Of a stretch of DNA of 64,000 bases, positions 1 to 8,523 are shown piece by piece. The stretch is from Micromonospora lutea (GTDB taxonomy: Bacteria > Actinomycetota > Actinomycetes > Mycobacteriales > Micromonosporaceae): the NCBI RefSeq assembly GCF_016863535.1, contig NZ_BOPB01000010.1, positions 124,001-188,000 of the forward strand. Direction: 5' to 3'. Every line of letters begins with the position of its first letter. Within the stretch, counting starts at the first letter, position 1. A program made the translations under genes and the position numbers. The notes below the pieces were generated by a model. That model did not search any database. It saw only the letters and a list, made by a program, of their open reading frames with translations, and had not been told where the DNA came from.

Positions 1-1579
1 TTGTGGCGCCCTTTCCGTGGGTTTCAGCGGCTTTTGTTCCTGCCACAACTGCATGATCGGCGGTGGCTGGGGGTGGGGTGGGGGTAGGGGTGGGGTGGGG
101 GGTGGGGGTGGGTGGGGTTAGGTGGGTGGGGGTTAGGTCGTAGGGGCGGAGGAGGAGGGTGGCCAGGCCGATGAGGAGGGCGGGGAGGACCGTGAAGCCG
201 AGCAGCACTCCGAGGCGGGCGGTGTCGGACTGGGTGGCTGCGGTACCGGTGGTGGAGGAGACGTAGCCGGTGAGGGCCAACACCAGGCCGTAGATGCCGG
301 GGCCGAGAGCCAGTCCGAAGGTCTCGCCGGCCGTCCACACCCCGGTGAAGACGCCGGCCTGCCGACGCCCGGTACGCATGGTGTCGTACGCGATGCAGTC
401 CGGGAGCATGGCCAGCGCGAACACCTGCTGCCCGGCGTACCCGACGCCGAGCAACGCGACCAGCAGGTAGATCACGGGGCTTGGCAGCACCGGCGCGGCG
501 ACCAGCGCCAGCCCACCGGCCGACAGGATCAACGACGCCGCCACCAGGGCGGCGAGCTTGCCCACCCGGGCACCCACCCGGGACCAGAGCGGCATCACCA
601 CCAGCGCCGGGCCGACGAAACAGACGAACAGCACGGTCGGGCCGGTCGCCGAGTCCCGCAGTACGTGGTCGGCGAAGTACTGGACTCCGGCGAGGATGGT
701 GGCCACCCCGGCGGACTGCACCACGAAGCAGAGCAGCAGCGCCCGGAAGGGCCGGTTACGGGCCACGACGGTGAGCTGGGCGCGCAGGCTGGGCTCGCTC
801 TCGGCGACCGCATCCTGCGGGGCGGACCGGGTGCCGAGGAAGGCACCGACGGCACCGAGCGCGATCAGAGCGGCCACGAAGACACCCATCCAACGGTGCC
901 CGGCGACACCTCCGCCGGCCGCATCGCGTACCAGCGGCGCCACCGCACCGGCGACCAGGATGGCCAGCGCCAGCACCGCGATCCGCCAGGTCATCATCCG
1001 GGTACGTTCGGCGTAGTCGCTGGTCAGCTCGGCTGGCATCGCCACGTACGGCACCTGGAAGAAGGCGAACGCGGTCGCGGTGGCCAGGAAGGCGACGGCG
1101 ACGTACGCCCCGGAGGCGGGACCGGCACCGAACGGCGCGGCGAAGATCGACCCGAACAGCACGGCCAGCGCCAGCCCACCGAAGAGCAGATACGGACGGC
1201 GAGCGCCCCACCGCGACCGGGTCCGGTCGGAGATCCGCCCGGCCACCGGGTTGGCCAGCACGTCCCAGGCCTTCGGCAGCAGCACCAGCAGGGCGGCCAG
1301 CCCGGCGGCCACTCCGAGCGTGTCGGTGAGATAGGGCAACAGCAGCAACCCCGGCACGGTGCCGAAGGCTCCCGTCGCCAGTGAGCCGAGCGCGTAGCCG
1401 GCATGCACACCGCGCGGCAGCGCGCCGGCCGCTGCCGCTGCGGCGTCCGGGCTCGTACGGGAAACGGTGGCCGGGGCCGCCGTACCGGCGCCGGGCGCGG
1501 ACGGGCCGGGCGCGGACGGGCCGGGCGCGGACGGGCCGGGCGCGGACGGTGGGCCGGAGCCACCCGGCGGCGCGGTCAT
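1..1579 (-). CDS. MFS sugar-cation symporter (GPH/MelB-like), 3' end beyond window
   Basis: Major facilitator membrane carrier. The frame runs from an ATG at 1579 to the left edge without a stop, so the C-terminus is missing from the window. An N-terminal Pro/Ala/Gly tail is followed by many hydrophobic segments. The loop KAWDVLANPVAGRISDRTRS followed by RWGARRPY is the pattern typical of glycoside-pentoside-hexuronide:cation symporters. Near the left edge the protein turns into a Thr-Pro-rich tail. The N-terminal tail is encoded by four perfect 15-bp repeats. Substrate cannot be read from sequence. The gene starts near the divergent proB but is separated from it by the alkyltransferase-like gene. 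Confidence 0.8.
   Translation of the reverse strand, partial: MTAPPGGSGPPSAPGPSAPGPSAPGPSAPGAGTAAPATVSRTSPDAAAAAAGALPRGVHAGYALGSLATGAFGTVPGLLLLPYLTDTLGVAAGLAALLVLLPKAWDVLANPVAGRISDRTRSRWGARRPYLLFGGLALAVLFGSIFAAPFGAGPASGAYVAVAFLATATAFAFFQVPYVAMPAELTSDYAERTRMMTWRIAVLALAILVAGAVAPLVRDAAGGGVAGHRWMGVFVAALIALGAVGAFLGTRSAPQDAVAESEPSLRAQLTVVARNRPFRALLLCFVVQSAGVATILAGVQYFADHVLRDSATGPTVLFVCFVGPALVVMPLWSRVGARVGKLAALVAASLILSAGGLALVAAPVLPSPVIYLLVALLGVGYAGQQVFALAMLPDCIAYDTMRTGRRQAGVFTGVWTAGETFGLALGPGIYGLVLALTGYVSSTTGTAATQSDTARLGVLLGFTVLPALLIGLATLLLRPYDLTPTHLTPPTPTPHPTPTPTPPPATADHAVVAGTKAAETHGKGAT
1491..1550. repeat. Four 15-bp tandem repeats inside the MFS gene
   Basis: The unit CCGGGCGCGGACGGG occurs four times head to tail, the last with one base changed. 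It lies in the N-terminal cytoplasmic tail of the MFS gene and encodes a repeated Gly-Pro-Ser-Ala-Pro pentapeptide. Copy-number change would keep the reading frame. Confidence 0.9.
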
Positions 1580-1611
1580 GGGGCCGAATGTTACTCATGT
1601 TATGGCCAGGG

Positions 1612-1926
1612 TCACATCCCCTGCTCGGGCCACCACGCCGCCGCCCGCATGTCCACCCCGGTGCCACGCAACGGTGTCCCCTCGGCGAGCCAACGTGCCC
1701 GCGCCTGAGCGATCAGCCTCGGCGGCAGCGCACCGGCCGCGTTCACCACCCGGTGCCACGGCGCCCCACCACCGTGGCGTGCCATGATCGCCCCGACCAG
1801 CCGCGCCGACGCCCGCCCGGAGCGCTCGGTCAACGCGTCGGCCACCGCCCCGTACGACATCACGCGGCCGGGTGGGATCCGGTCGACCAGTTCCAGCACC
1901 GCCTCGACGTACTCGTCAGGTGTCAC
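1612..1926 (-). CDS. Alkyltransferase-like protein (ATL), MGMT family
   Basis: A 104-residue protein of the O6-alkylguanine-DNA alkyltransferase fold. The usual PCHRV active site is PWHRV here (Trp57 replaces the acceptor Cys). This is the hallmark of ATL proteins, which bind O6-alkylguanine lesions and flag them for nucleotide excision repair but do not remove the alkyl group. The DNA-binding helix region (RIPPGRVMSYGAVADAL) is intact. The start is GTG at 1926. It is divergent from proB across about 60 bp. M. tuberculosis has, as I recall, a similar small protein (Rv3204) in the equivalent neighbourhood. Confidence 0.88.
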   Translation of the reverse strand: MTPDEYVEAVLELVDRIPPGRVMSYGAVADALTERSGRASARLVGAIMARHGGGAPWHRVVNAAGALPPRLIAQARARWLAEGTPLRGTGVDMRAAAWWPEQGM

Positions 1927-1987
1927 AAGCGGCCAGACTATGGGAACGGCGGCTGGTCACGCCGCGCCGACAGCGCAGAATGGGCGG

Positions 1988-3097
1988 GTGCGCGACGCAG
2001 TCACGGCGGCCCGGCGGGTCGTTGTCAAGATCGGATCTTCCTCGTTGACCACCGCCAGCGGCGGTTTGGACGACGGGCAGGTCGACGCGTTGGTCGACGC
2101 CCTCAGCCTGCGGGGCACCGACGGCCGCGAGGTGGTGCTGGTCTCCTCCGGTGCCATCGCCGCCGGCCTCGCCCCGCTCGGCCTACCCCGGCGACCGCGC
2201 GACCTGGCCACCCAGCAGGCCGCCGCCAGCGTCGGCCAGGGCCTGCTGATCGGGCGGTACGCAGCCGCCTTCGCCCGGCACGGTCGCACCGTGGGCCAGG
2301 TGCTGCTCACCGTCGACGATGTGACCCGGCGGGCCCACTACCGCAACGCGTACCGCACCCTGCGCAAACTGCTCGACCTGCGGGCTGTGCCGATCGTCAA
2401 CGAGAACGACACGGTCGCCACCGAGGAGATCCGCTTCGGCGACAACGACCGGTTGGCCGCGCTGGTGGCCGCGCTCGTCGACGCCGACCTGCTGGTGCTC
2501 CTCTCCGACGTCGACGCGCTCTGGACCGGCGACCCGGCCCGACCCGACTCCCGCCGCATCGCCGAAGTGCACGACGAGGCGGACCTGGTCGGTGTCGAGA
2601 TCGGCGGCCGCGGCCGCGCGGGGGTCGGTACCGGCGGCATGGTGACCAAGGTCGAGGCGGCCCGGATCGCCACCGGCTTCGGCATCCCGGTGGTGCTCAC
2701 CTCCGCTGCCCAAGCCGTCGCCGCGCTGGCCGGTGAGCCGGTCGGCACCTATTTCCACCCCAGCCCTCGCCGCCCTGCCGCCCGGCTGTTCTGGCTCGCC
2801 CACGCCACCGCGCCCCGGGGACGGCTGCACCTCGACCCGGGCGCGGTGGCCGCGGTGGTGGGGCGGCGCAAGTCGCTGCTGCCGGCGGGCATCACCGCCG
2901 TGGACGGCGCCTTCACCGCAGGTGACCCGGTCGACCTCGTCGACACCTCCGGCGCGCCGGTGGCCCGAGGGCTGGTCAACTATGACGCGATCGAACTGCC
3001 CGGCCTGCTCGGACGGTCGACCGCAGACCTCGCCGCGGCGCTCGGTCCGGCGTATGAACGAGAGGTCGTCCATCGCGACGACCTGGTACTGCTGTGA
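1988..3097 (+). CDS. proB: Glutamate 5-kinase
   Basis: Phosphorylates glutamate to gamma-glutamyl phosphate, the first step of proline synthesis. The amino acid kinase domain opens with VVKIGSSS (about residues 12-19), carries NENDTVATEE near residue 140 and GVGTGGMVTK near 220. A C-terminal PUA domain (from about 270) is present, as in full-length ProB (369 aa). I chose GTG 1988 because it gives the standard N-terminus. An in-frame ATG at 1940 would add 16 residues and leave only 13 bp to the divergent gene. proA follows after 81 bp containing a dispersed repeat. Confidence 0.93.
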   Translation: MRDAVTAARRVVVKIGSSSLTTASGGLDDGQVDALVDALSLRGTDGREVVLVSSGAIAAGLAPLGLPRRPRDLATQQAAASVGQGLLIGRYAAAFARHGRTVGQVLLTVDDVTRRAHYRNAYRTLRKLLDLRAVPIVNENDTVATEEIRFGDNDRLAALVAALVDADLLVLLSDVDALWTGDPARPDSRRIAEVHDEADLVGVEIGGRGRAGVGTGGMVTKVEAARIATGFGIPVVLTSAAQAVAALAGEPVGTYFHPSPRRPAARLFWLAHATAPRGRLHLDPGAVAAVVGRRKSLLPAGITAVDGAFTAGDPVDLVDTSGAPVARGLVNYDAIELPGLLGRSTADLAAALGPAYEREVVHRDDLVLL

Positions 3098-3113
3098 ACC
3101 GGTTGAAGTGATT

Positions 3114-3163
3114 GCAAGGGGCCCTTCCTATACACGAGGCGTTAACAGGGGGCCCTTCCTTAC
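3114..3163. repeat. Dispersed GGGGCCC dyad repeat, copy 1
   Basis: Two half-units, each holding a GGGCCC palindrome (AAGGGGCCCTTCC, then AGGGGGCCCTTCC), are joined by TATACACGAGGCGTTAAC. The same structure recurs near 5335 and 41777. This copy fills the proB-proA gap and ends about 16 bp before the proA start, so the proA ribosome binding site lies just downstream. Confidence 0.75.
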
Positions 3164-3178
3164 CCGAAGGAGCATGGG

Positions 3179-4420
3179 ATGAGCGTGAGCGAGCAGGCCC
3201 GCCGGGCGCGGGTGGCCGCCGAGGCGCTGGCTGTGGCGACGCGTACCGCCAAGGACGCCACGCTGCACGCGATGGCCGACGCGCTCGTGGCGCGTACGCC
3301 GGAGATCCTCACCGCCAACGCCGCGGACCTGGCGGCCGGGCGCGACGCCGGGCTGAGCGCGGCGGTGCTGGACCGGCTCGCCCTCGACGAGGCGCGGGTG
3401 GCCGGCATCGCCGATGCGCTGCGCCAGATGGCCGCGCTGCCCGACCCGGTGGGCGAGGTGGTCCGCGGCTCGACCCTGCCCAACGGGCTGGAACTGCGGC
3501 AGATCCGGGTGCCCTTCGGCGTGGTCGGCGTCATCTACGAGGGTCGACCCAACGTGACCGTGGACGCCGCCGGCATCTGCCTGAAGGCCGGCAACGCGGC
3601 GCTGCTGCGCGGCTCCTCGTCGGCCGCGCACTCCAACGCCGCCCTGGTCGCGGTGCTGCGCGACGCGATCGGCGAAGCCGGCCTGCCGATGGACGCGGTA
3701 CAGCTGGTCGACGCCAGCACCCGCGACTCGGTCAAGGAGCTGATGCGGGCTCGGGGTCTGGTCGACGTGCTGATCCCGCGAGGTGGCGCATCGCTGATCC
3801 GCACCGTGGTCGAGGAGTCGACCGTGCCGGTCATCGAGACCGGAGTGGGCAACTGCCACGTCTACGTGGACGCCGCCGCCGACGTGTCGATGGCGGTCGC
3901 GATCACCCTGAACGCGAAGACGCAGCGGCTGTCCACCTGTAACACCGCCGAGTCGCTGCTGGTGCACGCCGACGTGGCCGATGCCTTCCTGCCGGCGGTG
4001 CTGGCCGCGTTCGCCGAGGCCGGGGTGACCGTGCACGGCGACGCGCGGGTGGCCGCGTACTCCGACGCCGTGCTCGCCGCCACCGACGAGGACTTCGGCA
4101 CCGAGTACCTCGCCGCGCACATCTCGGTCGCCGTCGTCGACTCGCTCGACGCGGCGGTCGCGCACATCCGGCGGTACGGGAGCGGCCACACCGAGGCGAT
4201 CGTCACCGACTCGCAGTCGGCCGCCCGGGAGTTCGTGGCTCGGGTCGACTCGGCGGCCGTGATGGTCAACGCCTCCACCCGGTTCACCGACGGTGGCGAG
4301 TTCGGCTTCGGCGCCGAGATCGGCATCTCCACCCAGAAGCTGCACGCCCGAGGCCCCATGGGTCTACCCGAGCTGACCAGCACCAAGTACGTGGTCACCG
4401 GCACCGGCCACCTCCGCTAA
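3179..4420 (+). CDS. proA: Gamma-glutamyl phosphate reductase
   Basis: NADPH-dependent reduction of gamma-glutamyl phosphate to glutamate semialdehyde, the second step of proline synthesis. It is a 413-residue aldehyde dehydrogenase superfamily protein, the usual length. The catalytic cysteine is Cys254 in STCNTAE. Other family segments are [12 protein letters not shown] and [12 protein letters not shown] 3179 is preceded by GAAGGAG at good spacing. It lies in the same direction as proB, probably in one transcript. It converges with the next gene with only 20 bp between stops. Confidence 0.96.
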   Translation: MSVSEQARRARVAAEALAVATRTAKDATLHAMADALVARTPEILTANAADLAAGRDAGLSAAVLDRLALDEARVAGIADALRQMAALPDPVGEVVRGSTLPNGLELRQIRVPFGVVGVIYEGRPNVTVDAAGICLKAGNAALLRGSSSAAHSNAALVAVLRDAIGEAGLPMDAVQLVDASTRDSVKELMRARGLVDVLIPRGGASLIRTVVEESTVPVIETGVGNCHVYVDAAADVSMAVAITLNAKTQRLSTCNTAESLLVHADVADAFLPAVLAAFAEAGVTVHGDARVAAYSDAVLAATDEDFGTEYLAAHISVAVVDSLDAAVAHIRRYGSGHTEAIVTDSQSAAREFVARVDSAAVMVNASTRFTDGGEFGFGAEIGISTQKLHARGPMGLPELTSTKYVVTGTGHLR

Positions 4421-4440
4421 ACCGTGCGGAAGGGCCTATG

Positions 4441-5271
4441 TCAGCGGCAGGCCCGGATCACCCTCAGCGTGGTGTGCACGTCGAACTGGTGCCCGTCGTC
4501 ACTGTCCCACCCGCCGTCGCTGCGCTGTGTCTCGGCGAGCCTGCGCCAGGCCGCCACCAGCGTCCACTCCTGCTCGTCGACGCCCACCCGACGCAACGTC
4601 GAGGCCAGCCAGGCGGCGTCAGCCGGCGACACCTGGGGGATCCGCTCGGCGAGCACCGCCTTGATCTGTGCCGACTCGTAGAACATCTGCTGCCGGTGCA
4701 GGACCGCCGCGCTCAGCCAACCGGCGGCCAGGAAGGAGGGCCAGCTGCCGTCGGGGCGCAGGTGGGCGGCGATCGCCTGGCCGGCGGCCTGCACCACACC
4801 GGCGTACGCTCCGCCGACCCGATGGTCGAGCGGCCCGGCAGCCCGGGCGTCGAGACCGGCCACGGTGAGCCAGAACGCCGCGTTGGCGGTCAGGAAGAGC
4901 CGTGCCTCCGGATCACCCGGACGGGCCCACTCCGGGGCGCTGCCCGCCAGCGCTTCGTCCTCCTCCCAGCAGCCGTCGCGTTGTTGGCCGGCGGCGAGCC
5001 AGTCCAACGCGCGACGGGCGCTGGGCCGGGCGAGCGCACCGAGGTCGTCCAGTTCGGCGAGGCGGAAACAGGTCGCGTCGACGGAGGCGATCTCGTCACC
5101 CCACGACGCCGGCCAGCCGCCGCCCAGGGTCTGGCCGACCTCGACGCTGTCGAGCACCTCCGGCGACGGCTGCGCGGCGGTACGCAGCCAGGACAAGCGG
5201 GCCCGCTCCACCGCGTCCCCGTGAGCCACCACGAATCCGATCGCGGCGTCGATGTCGACCACGGCGGCCAC
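4441..5271 (-). CDS. Squalene-cyclase/prenyltransferase-repeat protein
   Basis: A 276-residue protein with alpha/alpha-toroid repeats of the terpenoid cyclase/prenyltransferase superfamily: QQRDGCWEED, LRPDGSWPSF and TQRSDGGWDS are QW-like motifs spaced along the chain. It lacks the DxDD acid motif of squalene-hopene cyclases and is less than half their length, so enzymatic activity is unproven. GTG start. It follows moeZ on the same strand. M. tuberculosis may have a counterpart (Rv3205c) next to its moeZ homologue; I recall only the position. Confidence 0.7.
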   Translation of the reverse strand: MAAVVDIDAAIGFVVAHGDAVERARLSWLRTAAQPSPEVLDSVEVGQTLGGGWPASWGDEIASVDATCFRLAELDDLGALARPSARRALDWLAAGQQRDGCWEEDEALAGSAPEWARPGDPEARLFLTANAAFWLTVAGLDARAAGPLDHRVGGAYAGVVQAAGQAIAAHLRPDGSWPSFLAAGWLSAAVLHRQQMFYESAQIKAVLAERIPQVSPADAAWLASTLRRVGVDEQEWTLVAAWRRLAETQRSDGGWDSDDGHQFDVHTTLRVIRACR

Positions 5272-5334
5272 GCTACCGGCGCGAACCTGATCCCGCCTCA
5301 GTAGGACGGACAGGTGCGAGCGACCGACAGCAGG

Positions 5335-5390
5335 GTGTTAAGAAGGGGCCCCTCCTCTACCGGAGGCGTTAAGAAGGGGCCCCTCCTTAC
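5335..5390. repeat. Dispersed GGGGCCC dyad repeat, copy 2
   Basis: The best-preserved copy: GTTAAGAAGGGGCCCCTCCT, then CTACCGGAGGC, then GTTAAGAAGGGGCCCCTCCT followed by TAC. The two 20-bp halves are identical and each contains a GGGGCCCC palindrome. It sits between the squalene-cyclase-like gene and the 3' end of moeZ. Confidence 0.85.
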
Positions 5391-5393
5391 ATG

Positions 5394-6575
5394 TCAGTAC
5401 TCGGGGAGGGACGGGTCGATCTGCTTGATCCAGGAGAGCACCCCGCCCTGGACGTGCACCGCATCGCGGAAGCCGGCCGCCTTCAGCGCGGCAAGTGCTT
5501 CGGCGGAGCGGACGCCGGACTTGCAGTGCAGCACGATCTGGCGGTCCTGCGGGAGCTTGGACAGCGCCTCACCGGAGAGGATCTCGCCCTTGGGGATCAG
5601 GGTGGCGCCGGGAATGCGGACGATCTCGTACTCGGCCGGCTCCCGGACGTCGACGAGGAAGATGTCCTTGCCGGCGTCCTGCCACTCCTTCAGTTCGGAC
5701 GCGGTGATGGTCGCGTCGACCACCGCCTCCTGGGCCTCCACCGACACCGCGCCGCAGAAGTCCTCGTAGTCCTCCATCAGGTCGGTGAGCGTCGGGTTCT
5801 CGCCGCAGAGCACGCAGTTCGGGTCCTTGCGAACCTTGATCTTGCGGTAGCTCATCTCCAGGGCGTCGTAGACCATCAGCCGGCCGACCAGCGGCTCACC
5901 GATACCGGCGAGCAGCTTGATCGCCTCGTTGACCTGGATTGAGCCGATCGAGGCGCAGAGCACACCGAGCACCCCACCCTCGGCGCAGGAGGGGACCATG
6001 CCGGGCGGCGGCGGCTCCGGGTAGAGGCAGCGGTAGCAGGGGCCGTGCTCGGCCCAGAACACCGAGGCCTGACCGTCGAACCGGTAGATCGACCCCCAGA
6101 CGTACGGCTTGCCGAGCAGCACGGCCGCGTCGTTGACCATGTACCGGGTGGCGAAGTTGTCCGTACCGTCGACGATCAGGTCGTACTGGGCGAAGATCTC
6201 GCGGACGTTCTCCCGGTCCAGCACGGTGTTGTGGATCTCGACGTTCACCAACGGGTTGATCTCGCGGATGCTCGCCGCGGCCGATTCGGCCTTCGACCGG
6301 CCGATGTCGGAGACGCCGTGGATGACCTGGCGCTGGAGGTTGGATTCGTCGACGGTATCGAAGTCGATGATGCCGAGCGTGCCGACCCCGGCGGCGGCCA
6401 GGTACAGCAGGGCGGGAGAACCCAGCCCACCGGCGCCGACACAGAGCACCCGGGCGTTCTTCAGCCGCTTCTGACCTTCGACCCCGACGTCGGGGATGAT
6501 CAGGTGGCGCGAGTAGCGGCGGATCTCGTCAACGGACAGCTCGGCGGCGGGTTCGACGAGCGGGGGCAACGACAC
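5394..6575 (-). CDS. moeZ: MoeZ: sulfur-carrier adenylyltransferase/sulfurtransferase
   Basis: E1-like enzyme that adenylates the C-terminus of small ubiquitin-fold sulfur carriers and transfers sulfur to them, serving molybdopterin, thiamine, cysteine and thio-metabolite pathways. The ThiF domain shows GAGGLGSPALLYLAAAGVG and the zinc ligand pairs CYRC and CVLC. A C-terminal rhodanese domain carries the active-site Cys in LHCKSGVRSA. Length 393 aa. I chose GTG 6575, which has GGGGAG seven bases upstream and gives the conserved N-terminus SLPPLVEPA. An upstream in-frame ATG at 6638 adds 21 residues with no family match. Confidence 0.93.
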   Translation of the reverse strand: MSLPPLVEPAAELSVDEIRRYSRHLIIPDVGVEGQKRLKNARVLCVGAGGLGSPALLYLAAAGVGTLGIIDFDTVDESNLQRQVIHGVSDIGRSKAESAAASIREINPLVNVEIHNTVLDRENVREIFAQYDLIVDGTDNFATRYMVNDAAVLLGKPYVWGSIYRFDGQASVFWAEHGPCYRCLYPEPPPPGMVPSCAEGGVLGVLCASIGSIQVNEAIKLLAGIGEPLVGRLMVYDALEMSYRKIKVRKDPNCVLCGENPTLTDLMEDYEDFCGAVSVEAQEAVVDATITASELKEWQDAGKDIFLVDVREPAEYEIVRIPGATLIPKGEILSGEALSKLPQDRQIVLHCKSGVRSAEALAALKAAGFRDAVHVQGGVLSWIKQIDPSLPEY

Positions 6576-6701
6576 GGTGGACTCCCCGGAATCGATGTGG
6601 CGGGCAACCCGGCCATTGTCTCTCGCTGACGCGTCCATCGACCATGAGCAGAGACACGTCGCCCGTTATGCGGGAGCGGGAATAGCCCCGGCGGGTCCGG
6701 G

Positions 6702-7517
6702 TCAGCCGATCAGCTCGCCGGCGTGCCGACGCCCGTCGAGGATCGGCCAGGCGTTCGCCAGGCAGCCGTCCAGACCGTACGTCTGCTGCTGCATCACCGG
6801 TGCCGGCGCCCCCGGTGCCGGACACGCCTCATGCCCCTCCCCGAATTCGTGCCCGACCTCATGGTTGATCACGTATGCCCGGTAGACCTCCAGCGGTGCA
6901 CCGTAATCCGGCACCGCCTCCAGCCAGCGTGCCAGGTTGATGATCACCTGGCCGGGAAGCCGGCACGAGGTGTAGCCCTCGGTGCTGAGTCCCCCCTCTG
7001 CGCACATCGCCTCCGAGGTGAGTGGGGTGGCCAGGTAGATGGTGAAGTCGGCCGGTTCCGCCTCGTCCACCCGCTGGACACGCAGTTCCCCCGTGCCGAT
7101 CCAGCTACGGGGATCGGCGAGCACCCCGTCGACCTCGGCGGCGAAGGCGTCCGGATCCTGGCCAGCGTCTTGTTCGACGGCAACCCGGTAGCGGGCCACC
7201 GGGCCGTCCTGGCCGTGCACCGGCGAGTGGTTACCGGCCACCGTGAAGCTGCCGGCACCCACCCACGGGTACCTGCTCGGCCTGGTCCGCTCGTCACCAC
7301 CTGTTCCGGAGGCGACCCGGTCACCGAAGCCCTGCCCCGGTTCGGCCTCCCGCTCAGCGGCCCGGACCAGCAGCACAGCTGTGGTGGCGGCCAGCGCCAG
7401 CACCACGACCAGGGCCACGATCACCCGGCGCGGTGGCACCGGTCCGGGGGGAGGATCTCCGCGTTCCGGTGGATGCTCCGAGCGACCGAAGTCACGCCAA
7501 AGGGGTGTGGAGGGCAT
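6702..7517 (-). CDS. DUF3152 membrane protein, metzincin-like (copy B)
   Basis: A 271-residue protein with a cytoplasmic Pro-rich N-terminus, one membrane segment (31-52) and an extracellular DUF3152 domain. The domain contains HEVGHEFGEGH (219-229), an exact HExxHxxGxxH zinc signature, and a Met-turn candidate at Met242 (APVMQQQ). It also has conserved Cys residues (YTSCRLPG, GCLANAWP). This indicates a surface zinc metallopeptidase, though no substrate is known to me. It is a paralogue of the next gene upstream and probably co-transcribed with it. M. tuberculosis Rv3207c is the single-copy counterpart as I recall. Confidence 0.85.
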   Translation of the reverse strand: MPSTPLWRDFGRSEHPPERGDPPPGPVPPRRVIVALVVVLALAATTAVLLVRAAEREAEPGQGFGDRVASGTGGDERTRPSRYPWVGAGSFTVAGNHSPVHGQDGPVARYRVAVEQDAGQDPDAFAAEVDGVLADPRSWIGTGELRVQRVDEAEPADFTIYLATPLTSEAMCAEGGLSTEGYTSCRLPGQVIINLARWLEAVPDYGAPLEVYRAYVINHEVGHEFGEGHEACPAPGAPAPVMQQQTYGLDGCLANAWPILDGRRHAGELIG

Positions 7518-7577
7518 GACCGTATCGTTGCACCCAATTCTGGCGCATCACCGCATTTTGCTCCGGTCGGGTGCCGC

Positions 7578-8432
7578 TCAGAGCGGCGGACCCGCGTACC
7601 GCCTGCCGTCCAGGTACGGCCACGGGTTCGCGACGCACCCCTTGAGGAAGAGGGTCTGCTGCATCATCACCGGAGCCGGCTCGCCACGCCCCGGGCAGCG
7701 CTCGTGCCGGTTACCCAACTCGTGGCCGACCTCGTGATTGATCACATACGTCCGGTAGAGCGCGAGCGGCACCTCGGCCTCGACGAAATGTGGCACCGAC
7801 AGCCGCCACCGGTCCAGGTTGATGATCACTTTTCCTGCCGCCCGGCAGGAGGTGTACGGCCGGCCACCGACGCGGATGTCGACACCCCCGGCGGCGCACA
7901 TCCGGCCCGCCGTCCCGGCCGTCGCGAGGTAGACGGTGAAGTCGTGACGCGCCGCGCCGTCGACCTGCCGCAACCGCAACCGACCGCTCTCCACCCAACT
8001 GCCCGGACCGGCCAGCGCGGTCCGCACCGCCAGGGCGAACTCGCCCGCGTCCGCGCCGGAGCCGGACTCCACGGCCACCCGGTAGCGCCGGATGCCACCA
8101 GCCGCGCCCAGCACCGGACCGGTCCGGTCGTCGTACCTGAACCGACCCGGGCCGGTCGACGGGATCGAGCCCGGCTCCTGCAGGACGGGCGCCTCGGGCG
8201 ACGGGGACACGTCCACCCGCGACGGCGACGCCGCAGGGGAGGACGGGGTCACGGTCGGCGTGGGAGCCACCGGGGCGACCTCTCCGGCCGCGTCCGAGTC
8301 CATGCCGGTGCCACCGGCCACCATCGCCAGCGCGGCACCGCCGGCGGCCACCAGCACCGCCACCCGGACCAGCGACCCGGGCCCGAACCGCCAGCGTCGC
8401 CCCTTCTTCCTGGCGGACACGGTCAGGTCCAC
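7578..8432 (-). CDS. DUF3152 membrane protein, metzincin-like (copy A)
   Basis: Second DUF3152 protein, about 284 aa from GTG 8432. A short basic N-terminus (SARKKGRRWRFG) precedes a membrane segment (about 21-41), a Pro/Ser-rich spacer and the catalytic-like domain with HEVGHELGNRH (233-243) and APVMMQQ (Met256). It shares most of its domain with the downstream copy: YTSCR, KVIINLDRW, YVINHEVGHE, CVANPWPYLDGRRYAG. The open frame extends to 8630 but that would intrude on the hydrolase gene. GTG 8420 is an alternative start. No strong ribosome binding site decides between them. Confidence 0.83.
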   Translation of the reverse strand: MDLTVSARKKGRRWRFGPGSLVRVAVLVAAGGAALAMVAGGTGMDSDAAGEVAPVAPTPTVTPSSPAASPSRVDVSPSPEAPVLQEPGSIPSTGPGRFRYDDRTGPVLGAAGGIRRYRVAVESGSGADAGEFALAVRTALAGPGSWVESGRLRLRQVDGAARHDFTVYLATAGTAGRMCAAGGVDIRVGGRPYTSCRAAGKVIINLDRWRLSVPHFVEAEVPLALYRTYVINHEVGHELGNRHERCPGRGEPAPVMMQQTLFLKGCVANPWPYLDGRRYAGPPL

Positions 8433-8523
8433 TGCTGAATCTTGGTGGGGGGAATCTGACCGGACGGCATGACGGCCAGCGGAACGAGCCGATCGACGAC
8501 GGCTGCCAGGGCTGTGCACCCGG

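Noticed and set aside
756..1667. 303-codon minus-strand frame overlapping the MFS gene
   Set aside because: It is an Arg-rich shadow frame. The GPH transporter motifs are in the other minus frame starting at 1579.
4421..4440. Terminator between proA and the squalene-cyclase-like gene
   Set aside because: Only 20 bp, with no stem of useful length.
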